This document shows, one piece after another, positions 45,164-53,519 of a stretch of DNA of 64,000 bases. A program made the translations under genes and the position numbers. The notes below the pieces were generated by a model. It had not been told where the DNA came from. It was given only the letters and a program-made list of their open reading frames with translations, and did not search any database. Source of the DNA: Virgisporangium aurantiacum (GTDB lineage: Bacteria; Actinomycetota; Actinomycetes; Mycobacteriales; Micromonosporaceae); the NCBI RefSeq assembly GCF_016863635.1, contig NZ_BOPG01000006.1, forward strand, positions 62,001 through 126,000, read 5' to 3'. Numbering within the stretch: position 1 is the stretch's first letter; each line of letters begins with the position of its first letter.

Positions 45164-45954
45164 AGCGCTTCGAGCCACTTCGTGAACGTGTCGCGGTCGC
45201 GGCTGATCGCGTCCCACTCCTGGTAATAGGTGTTGTCGCGCTCGTAGTAGCCGAGCGCGTAGCTCGGGCGCGCGCCGCCCGGTACCGCGGCCACGTACGT
45301 GGTGATCCACGACGGCAGCACCACCGCGCCGGGCAGCGGCGTCAGTTCGTCCACGATCTCCTCGACCGTCACCAGGGAGGCCCGCGACGCGAGAACGACT
45401 TCCTTCTGGACGCCCGTGATGCCCCACATCTGCACATTGCCAGACCGGTCGGCGCGCTGGGCGTGGATGATCCCGACGTCGGGGTTGATCGCCGGCACGG
45501 CGGTGAGCTCCTCACCGGTGAACGGGCAGGTGAGCGGCTTGATGGTGGCGGTGTACTTCGCCAGGTCGGTGCCCTTGTAGCCGCGCAGCACCGCGAACGG
45601 CAGGCCGGCCGCACCGGCGGCGAACCGGTTGGCCATGCCGGCGTGGCTGTGCTCCTCGGTCTCCAGCGGCACCGGCCAGCCGCGCTGCACGGCGTCGCGG
45701 AACCGGTGGAGCGAGCCGACGCCCGGGTTGCCGGCCCAGGAGAACACGAGTTTGCGCGCGCAGCCCGCGCCGATCAGCTGGTCGTAGACGATGTCGGGGG
45801 TCATCCGGACCAGCGTGAGGTCGCGCCGGCCCTGCCGGATGATCTCGTGACCGGCCGCCACCGGGATCAGGTGGGTGAACCCCTCCAGCGCGACGGTCGC
45901 CCCGTCGGTGACGAGCGCCGCGACGGCGTGTTCGAGCGTGGTGACCTCACCCAT
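45160..45954 (-). CDS. pcaI: 3-oxoadipate CoA-transferase alpha subunit
   Basis: A 264-residue CoA-transferase subunit A. It has DGATVALEGFTHLIPVAAGH with the glycine-rich CoA-binding loop, FSWAGNPGVGSLHRF and NPDVGIIHAQRADRSGNVQ. It is the first gene of the pca operon. The upstream gap holds an inverted repeat that may be the PcaR site. Confidence 0.9.
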   Translation of the reverse strand: MGEVTTLEHAVAALVTDGATVALEGFTHLIPVAAGHEIIRQGRRDLTLVRMTPDIVYDQLIGAGCARKLVFSWAGNPGVGSLHRFRDAVQRGWPVPLETEEHSHAGMANRFAAGAAGLPFAVLRGYKGTDLAKYTATIKPLTCPFTGEELTAVPAINPDVGIIHAQRADRSGNVQMWGITGVQKEVVLASRASLVTVEEIVDELTPLPGAVVLPSWITTYVAAVPGGARPSYALGYYERDNTYYQEWDAISRDRDTFTKWLEAL

Positions 45955-45984
45955 CGCGGTCCGTCTGCCTCCGCGTGCCGGTTG

Positions 45985-46009
45985 TGCGTAATCCGAACGG
46001 TAGTACGCA
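45985..46009. promoter_or_regulatory. Candidate PcaR (IclR) operator before pcaI
   Basis: TGCGTA (45985-45990) and TACGCA (46004-46009) are inverted across 13 bp, about 31 bp before the pcaI start. IclR operators are often short inverted repeats of this kind. It is the only clear symmetry in the promoter gap. Confidence 0.4.
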
Positions 46010-46086
46010 AGGCGAACCTACGGCGACTGCGTCGCGGCTGTCAACGTGATGGGCCCTCGTGATGGCACCGTTTAACTTCCGCCGCC

Positions 46087-46121
46087 CCGGGGGTATCAAC
46101 CTGCCGCCTCAGCACCCCCGG
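46087..46121 (+). other. Hairpin in the leader of the small membrane gene
   Basis: CCGGGGGT (46087-46094) and ACCCCCGG (46114-46121) form an 8-bp perfect stem with a 19-nt loop, 25 bp before the ATG at 46146. No riboswitch class is recognised and no T-run follows. Confidence 0.35.
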
Positions 46122-46145
46122 ATCTACCTGATGACAGGAGTTGCA

Positions 46146-46355
46146 ATGCGTGCGGGATCGATAGGCGGAGTGATCATTCTGATCTGGCTGATCATCGGCG
46201 CCATCGCCGCCGGACAGCGCGGGTACTTCTCCGACGACGAGACGACCAGTTGCGCCGAGGTCGGCACTGTACTGGTCACGATCGTGGCCGGGCCGCTCAA
46301 CTACGTCGGCGCCAACCCGAAGGTCGACTGCGAGGTGCCCGAGCCCTCCCAGTGA
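46146..46355 (+). CDS. Small single-pass membrane protein
   Basis: A 69-residue protein from ATG 46146, with ACAGGAG upstream. One hydrophobic helix is at about 5-24 (IGGVIILIWLIIGAIAAGQ), followed by an acidic segment YFSDDETTSCAEVG, a second moderately hydrophobic stretch and a tail with one more cysteine. An in-frame start at 46059 is possible but would pass through the leader hairpin. Similar short proteins are common in actinomycetes; no function is known to me. Confidence 0.6.
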   Translation: MRAGSIGGVIILIWLIIGAIAAGQRGYFSDDETTSCAEVGTVLVTIVAGPLNYVGANPKVDCEVPEPSQ

Positions 46356-46363
46356 GATCTGGG

Positions 46364-46455
46364 GGGATCCCCCGATGGCAGAGGTTGCGCAGGCGCGCGA
46401 CTCTGGAACTCGCGGGTGGCCAGGAGGGCACCCGCGCAGTGAAGGGGGATCCCCA
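46364..46455. repeat. Paired GGGGATCCCC palindromes
   Basis: GGGGATCCCC lies inside tggggggatcccccgatgg near 46364-46373 and again inside gaagggggatccccatggg near 46446-46455. The second runs up to the next gene's start. The 80-bp spacing and shared ATGG after each copy suggest a small duplication or two protein-binding sites. Confidence 0.35.
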
Positions 46456-46703
46456 TGGGGAACGCCGTAAAGCTCATCGCATGGCTGGTGCTGCCGATCG
46501 CCGGCCTGGTCGCGCTCGGAGCGCTGGCCATCTGGCTGTTCCAGGCTCTGATGGGCGTCCTTGTCTATCTGCTCGTCGGCATCGCGGTCGCGGCCGGCGG
46601 GGCGTACCTCTACCAGAAGGCCAAGCGGGCCGTCGGCCCCGGCACCCGTACCCGGATGCGGCTCGACGCGGCCGCCGAGACGTACCGCCAGCGCAACCCC
46701 TAG
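46455..46703 (+). CDS. Small two-helix membrane protein
   Basis: An 82-residue protein with two adjacent hydrophobic helices (about 6-28 and 30-50) and a basic C-terminal tail (KAKRAVGPGTRTRMRLDAA). AGGGGGA stands before ATG 46455. I do not recognise a family. The stop lies 6 bp before the palindrome that covers the next gene's start. Confidence 0.6.
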   Translation: MGNAVKLIAWLVLPIAGLVALGALAIWLFQALMGVLVYLLVGIAVAAGGAYLYQKAKRAVGPGTRTRMRLDAAAETYRQRNP

Positions 46704-46709
46704 GTCGTT

Positions 46710-46740
46710 AAGGTCGGCGCATGAGTCATGCGCCGACCTT
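46710..46740. promoter_or_regulatory. 31-bp perfect palindrome over a start codon
   Basis: Arms AAGGTCGGCGCATGA (46710-46724) and its exact complement (46726-46740) flank a single G. It contains the ATG at 46721 and the only binding-site-like AAGG before it. In DNA it may be an operator; in RNA it would form a very stable hairpin hiding the start, or act as a terminator for the small gene upstream. Confidence 0.65.
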
Positions 46741-47554
46741 GGCTGTTACCGGGTCGACCGGCCGGTTGGGCGGCCGGGTCGCCCGGCTGCTCGGAATACC
46801 GCAGCGGTTGGTCGTCCGCGACGCCACCCGGGCACCCGACCTGCCCGGATGCACGGTCGCGGTGGCGACCTACGACGACGGCCCGGCCGTCCGGGCCGCG
46901 CTCGCCGGTGCCACCACCGTGTTCATGGTGTCGGGCGCCGAGCATCCCGACCGGGTGACGCAGCACCGCACGTTCGTCGACGCCGCGGCCGCCGCCGGCG
47001 TCTCGCACCTCGTGTACACCTCGTTCTACGGCGCGTCGCCGACCTCCACCTTCACGCTGGCCCGCGACCACTTCGCCACCGAGGAACACATCAAGGCCAG
47101 CGGCCTCGCGTACACGTTCCTGCGCGACAACCTGTACGCCGACTTCTTCCCGCTGATGGCCGACGAGCACGGTGTCATCCGTGGCCCGGCCGGCGACGGC
47201 CGGGTCGCGGCGGTGGCGACCGACGACGTGGCCGCGGTGGCGGCGGCGGTGCTCACCGACCCGGCGGCCCACGTTGGCGCCACGTACGACCTCACCGGCC
47301 CGGTCGCGCTGACCCTGCACGAGGTCGCCGAGATCATCACCGCCGCCGGTCCCGGGCCGGCGCGCTACGTGCCGGAGACGGTCGAGGAGGCGTACGCGTC
47401 CCGGGCGGTCTACGGCGCGCCGCCGTGGCAGGTCGACGCGTGGGTCAGCACCTACACGGCGATCGCCGCCGGTGAACTGGCGACCGTGAGCGACGCCGTG
47501 CCCCGGCTCACCGGCCGGCCCGCCTTGACGCTCGCTGCCATCCTGAGCGGGTGA
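46721..47554 (+). CDS. NmrA-like NAD(P)-binding oxidoreductase (SDR, QorB type)
   Basis: A 277-residue atypical short-chain dehydrogenase. The nucleotide loop is VTGSTGRLGGRVARLLG at the N-terminus. Next come RDNLYADFFPLM and DGRVAAVATDDVAAVAA, as in NmrA/QorB quinone-reductase-like proteins. The classic YxxxK catalytic pair is not evident (HLVYTSFYGA lies in that region), as in the NmrA branch. The substrate is unknown. The start lies inside a perfect palindrome, so expression is probably regulated at this point. The stop overlaps the next gene. Confidence 0.82.
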   Translation: MSHAPTLAVTGSTGRLGGRVARLLGIPQRLVVRDATRAPDLPGCTVAVATYDDGPAVRAALAGATTVFMVSGAEHPDRVTQHRTFVDAAAAAGVSHLVYTSFYGASPTSTFTLARDHFATEEHIKASGLAYTFLRDNLYADFFPLMADEHGVIRGPAGDGRVAAVATDDVAAVAAAVLTDPAAHVGATYDLTGPVALTLHEVAEIITAAGPGPARYVPETVEEAYASRAVYGAPPWQVDAWVSTYTAIAAGELATVSDAVPRLTGRPALTLAAILSG

Positions 47555-48234
47555 AGTACCTGCGCCGGAACTGGCGGGCCCTGCTCCTCCGTGGAGTGCG
47601 CCTGTCGATCGCCGGCGCCCTCGCCGTCATCGCGCTCACCGGCGCGAGCGTGGCCTGGATGCGGGCCGGCAGCGGCGATTTCATCTTCGGTGAGCGCGAC
47701 GTTCCCGAGGCGCCGGTCGCCCTGGTGCTCGGCGCGCAGGTGTACAGCACCGGCGAGCCCTCGCCGTTCCTCCAGGCCCGGCTCGCGATCGCGCAGCGGC
47801 TGCTGGAGACCGGCAAGGTGCGGGCGATCCTGGTCTCGGGCGACCACCGCGCGTGGCGCTACGACGAGCCTGGCGCCATGCTGCGCTGGCTCAGCGACCG
47901 CGGCGTGCCCCGCACCAAGATCGCGATGGACCACGCCGGGTTCGACACGTACGACTCGTGCGTGCGGGCGGTGAAGGTGTTCGGCGTGCGCCGGGCGATC
48001 GTCGTCACCCAGACGTACCACCTTCCCCGTGCCGTCACCCTGTGCCGCCGCATCGGCCTCGATGCGTACGGCGTCGGCGACGCGTCCGTCCAGCAGTTCC
48101 GCAAGCCGTGGCTGATCAGCTCGACGCGCGAGCACGGCGCGTGCGTCAAGGCCGTGGTCGACCTCGTCAGCGGACGCGACCCGGTCTTCCTCGGCAGGCA
48201 CGAGACAACCGTCGACGACGCCATCAGCGCGTAG
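47551..48234 (+). CDS. SanA/YdcF-like DUF218 membrane protein
   Basis: A 227-residue protein with an N-terminal signal-anchor (about 16-37) and a DUF218 domain with APVALVLGAQVY, VRAILVSGDHRAWRYDEPGAM, FDTYDSCVRAVKVFGV and VVTQTYHLPRAV. The enterobacterial homologue SanA is linked to envelope barrier function. The enzyme activity is not established. GTG 47551 overlaps the preceding stop (GTGA), so it is cotranscribed with the NmrA-like gene. Confidence 0.85.
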   Translation: MKYLRRNWRALLLRGVRLSIAGALAVIALTGASVAWMRAGSGDFIFGERDVPEAPVALVLGAQVYSTGEPSPFLQARLAIAQRLLETGKVRAILVSGDHRAWRYDEPGAMLRWLSDRGVPRTKIAMDHAGFDTYDSCVRAVKVFGVRRAIVVTQTYHLPRAVTLCRRIGLDAYGVGDASVQQFRKPWLISSTREHGACVKAVVDLVSGRDPVFLGRHETTVDDAISA

Positions 48235-48252
48235 ATCCCGGCAGGTTCGAAC

Positions 48253-48293
48253 TAGCAACCGGGTTGCCACCGTAGCAACTCGGTTGCTAGCGT
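48253..48293 (+). promoter_or_regulatory. Tandem PadR operators over a leaderless promoter
   Basis: Two copies of TAGCAAC-N3-GTTGC begin at 48253 and 48273, exactly 20 bp apart. The second is a perfect 7+3+7 palindrome (48273-48289). TTGCCA (48264-48269) and TAGCGT (48288-48293) lie 18 bp apart and fit -35 and -10 elements. That would place transcription near the ATG at 48301, giving a leaderless message; no Shine-Dalgarno site is visible. Confidence 0.6.
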
Positions 48294-48300
48294 CCCCGCC

Positions 48301-48834
48301 ATGTCCGTTTCCCGAACGCTGCTCGGGTTGCTCGAACCCGGCGCGCAGCACGGCTACACGCTGCGCCAGCGGTACGACTTCTGGTTCGGCGCCACCCGTC
48401 CGTTGAAGTCGGCGCAGGTCTACTCCACGCTGCAGCGCCTCCAGCGCGACGGACTCGCCGACCTCGCCGGGGTCGCCGCCGGAGAGGGGCCCGACCGGCG
48501 GCTCTACGCGATCACCGAGGCGGGCGTCTACGAGCTGAACCGGTGGCTGCAGGAGCCCGAGGTGCCCGAGGTGTCGGCCACCCGCCGGGTCCTCTTCGCC
48601 AAGGTCGTCCTCGCGCTGCACTCCGGCCGGTCGGCCCGGGAACTGCTCGACGCGCAGCGCCAGGCGCACCACGCCCGGATGCGCGAGATGCGGCAGGCCC
48701 GCCAGCGCGGCGACCTGATGGTCCAGCTCGACGCCGACTTCGAGATGTACCACCTCGACGCAGACCTGAAGTGGATCGACGGCGCCGAGGCCCGGCTCGA
48801 CCGGCTCGCCGCGTACATCAAGGAGGCGCCATGA
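48301..48834 (+). CDS. PadR-family transcriptional regulator
   Basis: A 177-residue PadR protein. The winged helix (about 1-85) has LLGLLEPGAQHGYTLRQRYD and VYSTLQRLQRDGLADL. The C-terminal dimerisation helices span about 90-177. It heads an operon with an ABC exporter and probably represses it through the tandem palindromes just upstream. PadR regulators next to ABC transporters often respond to the exported drug or lipid. Confidence 0.92.
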   Translation: MSVSRTLLGLLEPGAQHGYTLRQRYDFWFGATRPLKSAQVYSTLQRLQRDGLADLAGVAAGEGPDRRLYAITEAGVYELNRWLQEPEVPEVSATRRVLFAKVVLALHSGRSARELLDAQRQAHHARMREMRQARQRGDLMVQLDADFEMYHLDADLKWIDGAEARLDRLAAYIKEAP

Positions 48835-49481
48835 TCATCGCGCGGAACCTCGTCGTCCGGTTCGGGCAGACGCTCGCGCTCGCCGGCACCAGCATCGGCC
48901 TCGCGCCCGGCGAGGTGGTCGCGGTCATGGGGCCGTCCGGGTCGGGCAAGTCGACGCTGCTGCACGTGCTCGCCGGCATCCTGCGGCCCGACCAGGGCGA
49001 GATCCACGTCGGCCACCAGCGCATCGACAACCTGCCCGACGCGGCGCGCAGCCGGATGCGGCTGAAGGCGTTCGGGTTCGTGCTCCAGTTCGGCGACCTG
49101 GTGCCGGAGCTGTCCCTGCGGGAGAACGTGGAGCTGCCGCTGCGGCTGCTGAAGGTGTCGCGGGCCGAGGCGCGCGAGAAGGCACGCGGCCTGCTCACCG
49201 AGCTCGAGATCGACGACGTCGCCGACCGGCGACCCGGCCAGGTGTCCGGCGGTCAGGCCCAGCGGGCCGCCGTCGCACGGTCGCTGGTGCACCAGCCGTC
49301 GGTCATCTTCGCCGACGAGCCCACCGGCGCCCTCGACAGCGCGTCCGGCGAGACCGTGCTCGATTCGTTCACCGAGCTGGCCCGGCGCCGCGCCACCACG
49401 GTCCTCCTGGTGACCCACGAGGCCCGCGTCGCCGCGTACGCCGACCGCACGATGTACCTCCGCGACGGGAAGCTCGCATGA
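48831..49481 (+). CDS. ABC transporter ATPase (MacB/LolD-like)
   Basis: A 216-residue nucleotide-binding subunit with Walker A GPSGSGKST, Q-loop VLQFGDLVPEL, signature VSGGQAQRAAVA, Walker B VIFADEPTGAL and switch histidine LLVTHEARV. It is coupled at both ends by ATGA overlaps to PadR and the permease. The type is that of exporters acting on peptides or lipoproteins. Confidence 0.94.
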   Translation: MIIARNLVVRFGQTLALAGTSIGLAPGEVVAVMGPSGSGKSTLLHVLAGILRPDQGEIHVGHQRIDNLPDAARSRMRLKAFGFVLQFGDLVPELSLRENVELPLRLLKVSRAEAREKARGLLTELEIDDVADRRPGQVSGGQAQRAAVARSLVHQPSVIFADEPTGALDSASGETVLDSFTELARRRATTVLLVTHEARVAAYADRTMYLRDGKLA

Positions 49482-51799
49482 GGCTGATCCTGCTCGGGCT
49501 GCGGATGTCCATCGGGTCCGGGCGGGGCGGGATGCTGCGCACCGCCCTCATGTCGTCGGGCGCCGCGCTCGGCGTGCTGATCGTGCTCGCCGCGCTGGCG
49601 TCGGGCGCGGTGGCGAAGGCGCAGGACGAGCGGGCCCGGGGCCGCTCGCCGGTCTACGCCACCGAGGGCGACTACAGCTCCGACACCGACGGCGGGTCCC
49701 GGTACACCGACAGGCCCGTCGTCGCCGGCGCGACCCGGCTGATCGAGATCGACGACGCGATCGGCCACACGCCGCTGCGTCGCATCGCGATCGGCGGCGC
49801 CACCGCCGACACCGAGGTACCGCCCGGCCTGGCCCGGCTGCCGGCACCGGGCGAGATCGTGGTCTCGCCGGCGCTGGCCGAGCTGATCCGCACCGACGCC
49901 CGCGCGCGGGAGCGGTTCCCGCAACGGATCATCGGCACCATCGGCAGGAAGGGGCTGATCGCCCCGAACGAGCTGCGCGCGTACGTGGGCGTCGCGGTCG
50001 ACGATCCCGGCCTCGACGAACAGCGGGCGCTGGCCGGGTTCGGCGGGCCGCTGCGGTTCGGCCGGGGCGACGAGATGTCCGATCCCGACGTGTTCAGCCC
50101 GGCCCGCTACGCGGCCATCGCGTTCGCCCTGTTCGTGCTGGTGCCGTTCGGCGTCTTCCTGGCGACGTGCGCGCGGCTGTCGGCCACCACGCGCGACCGG
50201 CGGATCGCCGGCCTGCGGCTGCTCGGCGTGTCGGCCCGGCAGGCGGCGGTGGTCAACGCGGCGGAGACCGGGGTGGTCGCCGGCGGTGGTGCGGTGCTGG
50301 GCGCCGTGCTGTACGGCGTCCTGGCCCCGCTGAGCACGGGCTGGCCGGTCGGCCGGCTGCAGTGGTACGCGTCCGACGTGTCCGTCGGGGTCGGATGGCT
50401 GATCGTCGTGGTCGCCGGCACCGTCGCGTTCGCGATCGCGGTGGGCGTCCTCGCCGGCCGGCCGGCCCGGCTCGACCCGCTGGGGGTGCGGCGCGGGGCA
50501 CCCGCGGCGCGGCCGACGCCGTGGCGGCTGGTGCCGCTGGTCCTCGGGCTCGCCGCCGCGGCCGTGGCCGGCCTGTACGAGCGCATACCGGTCGACCAGC
50601 GGGCCCTGTGGCTGCTGGGCGCGGTGCTGTTCACCGGCCTCGGCATGTCGATCGCGTTGCCGGTGTTCAGCTACGCGGCCGCCGGGCTGGTCCGGCGGCT
50701 GCCGGCCGCGCCGGTGTGGCTGGAACTGGCCGCCGCCCGGGTGCGGCACAGCCCGGGCGTCGCGCCGCGGCTGGTCGCGTCGCTCACCGTCGCGATCTAC
50801 GTCGCCGGTCTCGGCTCGCTCAGCATCGCGCTGGTCGCGACCGACCGCGACCTGGTCCGCGAGGCGACGCCGTCCTCGGCCACGCTGTTGCAGATCAGCT
50901 CGCCGCCGCCGGGGCTCGCCGCCGACCTGCGGGCGACGCCCGGCCTCACCGTCGCCGCGCTGCCGCCGGTTCCGGTGACGATCGGCGGCGTCGAGAAGAA
51001 CGCCCTCATGGGTGACTGCGCCGAGGTGGTGGCCATGTACCGGCTCGGAGCGGGCCAGTCCTGCGTCGACGGCCAGGTCTACTGGCTCGACGTGACGGTC
51101 TACGGGCCGGGCGCACCGGAGAAGCCGTCGTTCTCCGGCGAGATCAAGCTGACCGACGGCACGGTCGTGCCGACACCCACCGTGACGCTCACCGCGTCGC
51201 CGCGGTTCAACGTCGCGCAGACCGCGCCGGTGCTGATCACCCGGCAGGCGCCGGTGCTGGCCGGGTTCGAGCCGGAGTGGAAGAGCTTCGACCTGGTGGC
51301 CGCCGACGCGCGGGCCGTCGAGCGGGCGGCGCGGGTCGTCTCCGCCACGGCGCCGGCCACGTACCTGCAGGGCGACCTCGGCGGCTATCGCGGCATCGAC
51401 TCGAACCTGCTGGTCCTGATCCTGGTGTGCGGGCTGACGGTGACGTTCGTGCTCGGCGTCGGCTCGTTCGCCGCCGCGGCGATCGACCGCACCATGGAAC
51501 GCCGGCGCGACAACGCGACGCTGATCGTGGTGGGCACCCGGCCGGCCCTCGTGGCCGCCGGCGAGGCCGGATCCGGCGCGCTGCCGCTGGCGCTCGGGCT
51601 GGTGACGGCGTCGGCGGCGACGATGGTGATCGCGGCCAGCCTCGCCGGGATCCTGAACGTCCGGATCGGGTTCGTCTTCGACCGGCTCGCGCCCGTGCTC
51701 TGGCTCGCCGGCGCCGCCCTGCTGACCGGTCTCGTGCTGATCGCCGTGCCCGCGTACGTCACCCAGCGAATCACCGCCGAGAGCCTCAGACGGCCGTGA
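49478..51799 (+). CDS. FtsX-like ABC transporter permease
   Basis: A 773-residue permease with two FtsX-type membrane halves and large extracytoplasmic portions. Hydrophobic segments lie near residues 22-45, 210-235, 255-285, 305-330, 345-370, 385-410, 440-460, 650-672, 700-722 and 735-757. The first FtsX domain has RDRRIAGLRLLGVSARQAAV and the second RRRDNATLIVVGTRPALV. Together with the upstream ATPase it forms a complete exporter. The 3' end overlaps the convergent gene by 14 bp. Confidence 0.88.
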   Translation: MRLILLGLRMSIGSGRGGMLRTALMSSGAALGVLIVLAALASGAVAKAQDERARGRSPVYATEGDYSSDTDGGSRYTDRPVVAGATRLIEIDDAIGHTPLRRIAIGGATADTEVPPGLARLPAPGEIVVSPALAELIRTDARARERFPQRIIGTIGRKGLIAPNELRAYVGVAVDDPGLDEQRALAGFGGPLRFGRGDEMSDPDVFSPARYAAIAFALFVLVPFGVFLATCARLSATTRDRRIAGLRLLGVSARQAAVVNAAETGVVAGGGAVLGAVLYGVLAPLSTGWPVGRLQWYASDVSVGVGWLIVVVAGTVAFAIAVGVLAGRPARLDPLGVRRGAPAARPTPWRLVPLVLGLAAAAVAGLYERIPVDQRALWLLGAVLFTGLGMSIALPVFSYAAAGLVRRLPAAPVWLELAAARVRHSPGVAPRLVASLTVAIYVAGLGSLSIALVATDRDLVREATPSSATLLQISSPPPGLAADLRATPGLTVAALPPVPVTIGGVEKNALMGDCAEVVAMYRLGAGQSCVDGQVYWLDVTVYGPGAPEKPSFSGEIKLTDGTVVPTPTVTLTASPRFNVAQTAPVLITRQAPVLAGFEPEWKSFDLVAADARAVERAARVVSATAPATYLQGDLGGYRGIDSNLLVLILVCGLTVTFVLGVGSFAAAAIDRTMERRRDNATLIVVGTRPALVAAGEAGSGALPLALGLVTASAATMVIAASLAGILNVRIGFVFDRLAPVLWLAGAALLTGLVLIAVPAYVTQRITAESLRRP

Positions 51800-52652
51800 T
51801 GACCACGTCGCCGGACAGCCGCCCGCCCTCCGGGGCACGGGTCACCGCACCGGCCGTGAGCAGCGAGGTGATCGCCGCGGTGGTGTCGGCGCTGCGGTAC
51901 ACGGTGTCGGTGAGCGTGAACCGGCGGAGTTCGGTGACGGTCCGGCCACCGGTCGCGGTCTCCGGAGAGGACGCGAGGTACGCGAGCAGTTCGCGGCGCA
52001 GCGGGCCGGGGTGCGGCTTGAGGGAGATGTCGAGCAGGTGGCCGTCGGGGTCGCCGGGATCGCGGTACCGGACCCCGGCGTACTCGTCCACCGCCCACAT
52101 CGCGTTCTTGAACGCCTCCAGGCTGCGGTCCTGCGACGAGGCGAACGCGACCAGGCGCGAATCGCCGTCGACCAGTTCGACGCCCGACGTGAGCGTGAAC
52201 CCGGCCGCGCGCAGTTCGCCCCGCCGGAGCGGCCACGTGCCGGGCGTCGTGGCGAGCATCAGCTCGGCCGGCTTCCCCGCGATGACGGCCGCGAGCAGGT
52301 CGGCGGACGGGCCGTCGGGAAGGTCGAGGAACGCGAGCAGCGGGGCCTTCGCGGACCCGGCGGCCTTCAGCGCGACCGGCAGGCGCTCCACCGGCGGACC
52401 GGCGACGGGATACACGTCGAGGTCCCCGGCCAGGCCGCCCACCGGCTCGGGGGTGACCACGACGAAGCCCAACCGGCGCCCCCGGAACCGGTCGGAGAAC
52501 TCGGCGAACACCCGCAGCGCCGCCTCGGGCAACGCGGGCGCCGACGAGTGGGACGCGTACGCGAACGTCGCGCGCCGGGCGTGCAACGCGGTCGGCGTCC
52601 ACACGTCGAGGTAGCGCACCAGCATTTCCTGCACGACCCCGGAGACCGACAT
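51786..52652 (-). CDS. Unknown protein, 288 residues
   Basis: A soluble mixed alpha/beta protein without signal peptide. Recognisable stretches are QEMLVRYLDVWTPTALH, RRLGFVVVTPEP, PLLAFLDLPDGPSADLLAAV and AVDEYAGVRYRDPGDPDGH. I do not recognise a family with certainty; a distant relation to methyltransferase-like or three-Cys-motif partner proteins is only a thought. It overlaps the ABC permease at the 3' ends and lies 9 bp downstream of another unknown gene on its own strand. Confidence 0.6.
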   Translation of the reverse strand: MSVSGVVQEMLVRYLDVWTPTALHARRATFAYASHSSAPALPEAALRVFAEFSDRFRGRRLGFVVVTPEPVGGLAGDLDVYPVAGPPVERLPVALKAAGSAKAPLLAFLDLPDGPSADLLAAVIAGKPAELMLATTPGTWPLRRGELRAAGFTLTSGVELVDGDSRLVAFASSQDRSLEAFKNAMWAVDEYAGVRYRDPGDPDGHLLDISLKPHPGPLRRELLAYLASSPETATGGRTVTELRRFTLTDTVYRSADTTAAITSLLTAGAVTRAPEGGRLSGDVVITAV

Positions 52653-52661
52653 ACCGAAACC

Positions 52662-53027
52662 TTAGAGCGCGGGGCTCTGGTCGACCCCCAGGCAAGCCAC
52701 CAACCGGTCGGCGTCAGCCGTGAAGAACAGTTGGAAATGGACCGGCGGATTCTCCACGGTCACCGAACCGATCACCACCTCACCCGGCGCGTGCGCCCGC
52801 AGCGCCGCCACCGCCTCCGGGAACCCGACGGTCGGCGTGCCGACACGTTCCATCGCGCGCATCCGCCGCGCGTACGAGTTCGCCAGTTGCTCCGCTGCCA
52901 TCTTCTCCGCATACACCACGTACTCGGCTTCGCCGTGCAACGCCTGACGGCACGCGGTCTCGGCCGGCCCAGGGCCCCCCAGCAACGAGATGAGAGCATC
53001 CCGCCGCATGTCGATATTGCCGGTCAT
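52662..53027 (-). CDS. Unknown small protein, about 121 residues
   Basis: From ATG 53027 (MTGNIDMRRDALISLLGG) it reads as a helix-rich N-terminal half (AEYVVYAEKMAAEQLANSYA) and a strand-rich C-terminal half (GEVVIGSVTVENPPVHFQLFF). ATG 53009 is an alternative. No family is recognised. It is likely cotranscribed with the gene at 51786-52652. Confidence 0.5.
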   Translation of the reverse strand: MTGNIDMRRDALISLLGGPGPAETACRQALHGEAEYVVYAEKMAAEQLANSYARRMRAMERVGTPTVGFPEAVAALRAHAPGEVVIGSVTVENPPVHFQLFFTADADRLVACLGVDQSPAL

Positions 53028-53147
53028 AGATCGGCAGGCTACATACCGCTGGCCAGCGTCGACAGTCGACCCGAAAAATCGATCATGCATCTGCACGTGC
53101 GTTTTCGATGACGATTTCGGGATCCTCACCCACCGCCCTTATCGGCG

Positions 53148-53519
53148 TCACGCTCGCGTAACCATCGGCAGCACGAACCCTTCACCCGCTTCCGCGATTG
53201 CAACTTGCACCTGTCCGAAAGACGCCAGTGACCCGCGACGCAGACCCGCCACCTTGTCGGGTGGCAGGTCCGGCACGTTGAGATTGAACACGGTTCCGGC
53301 CGGCGCGCGGGAGAGCTGAGACAGCAGTGTCACCGCCAGGTCGGCCGCCGTCGCCCAGTTGCGCGTCTCGTCGTCGACGGTGCCGGAGTGCAGCACGGCG
53401 TGGCCCGCGTTCGCGCCCCGGTTGATGCCCGACACCACGACGTCGGGCGGCGGGCCGAACGCGCCGAGGTTGCCCAGCACCACGATGTAGGCGGGCGAGG
53501 CGGCGACGGGTTCCACTGA
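53148..53519 (-). pseudogene. SurE (5'-nucleotidase) remnant
   Basis: This frame reads ASPAYIVVLGNLGAFGPPPD, then VVVSGINRGANAGHAVLHSG, the SurE nucleotidase core, and ends with TVFNLNVPDLPPDKVAGLRR and FGQVQVAIAEAGEGFV. The N-terminal half with the metal-binding DDG is missing. HSGTV is followed directly by DDETRNWATAA, so the segment that normally lies between (about 50 residues) has been deleted. It joins a PfkB remnant in another frame at about 53520. Not expected to be functional. Confidence 0.75.

Noticed and set aside
46059..46145. Upstream in-frame start of the small membrane gene
   Set aside because: It would put the leader hairpin inside the coding region and has no good ribosome binding site; the ACAGGAG before 46146 is better.
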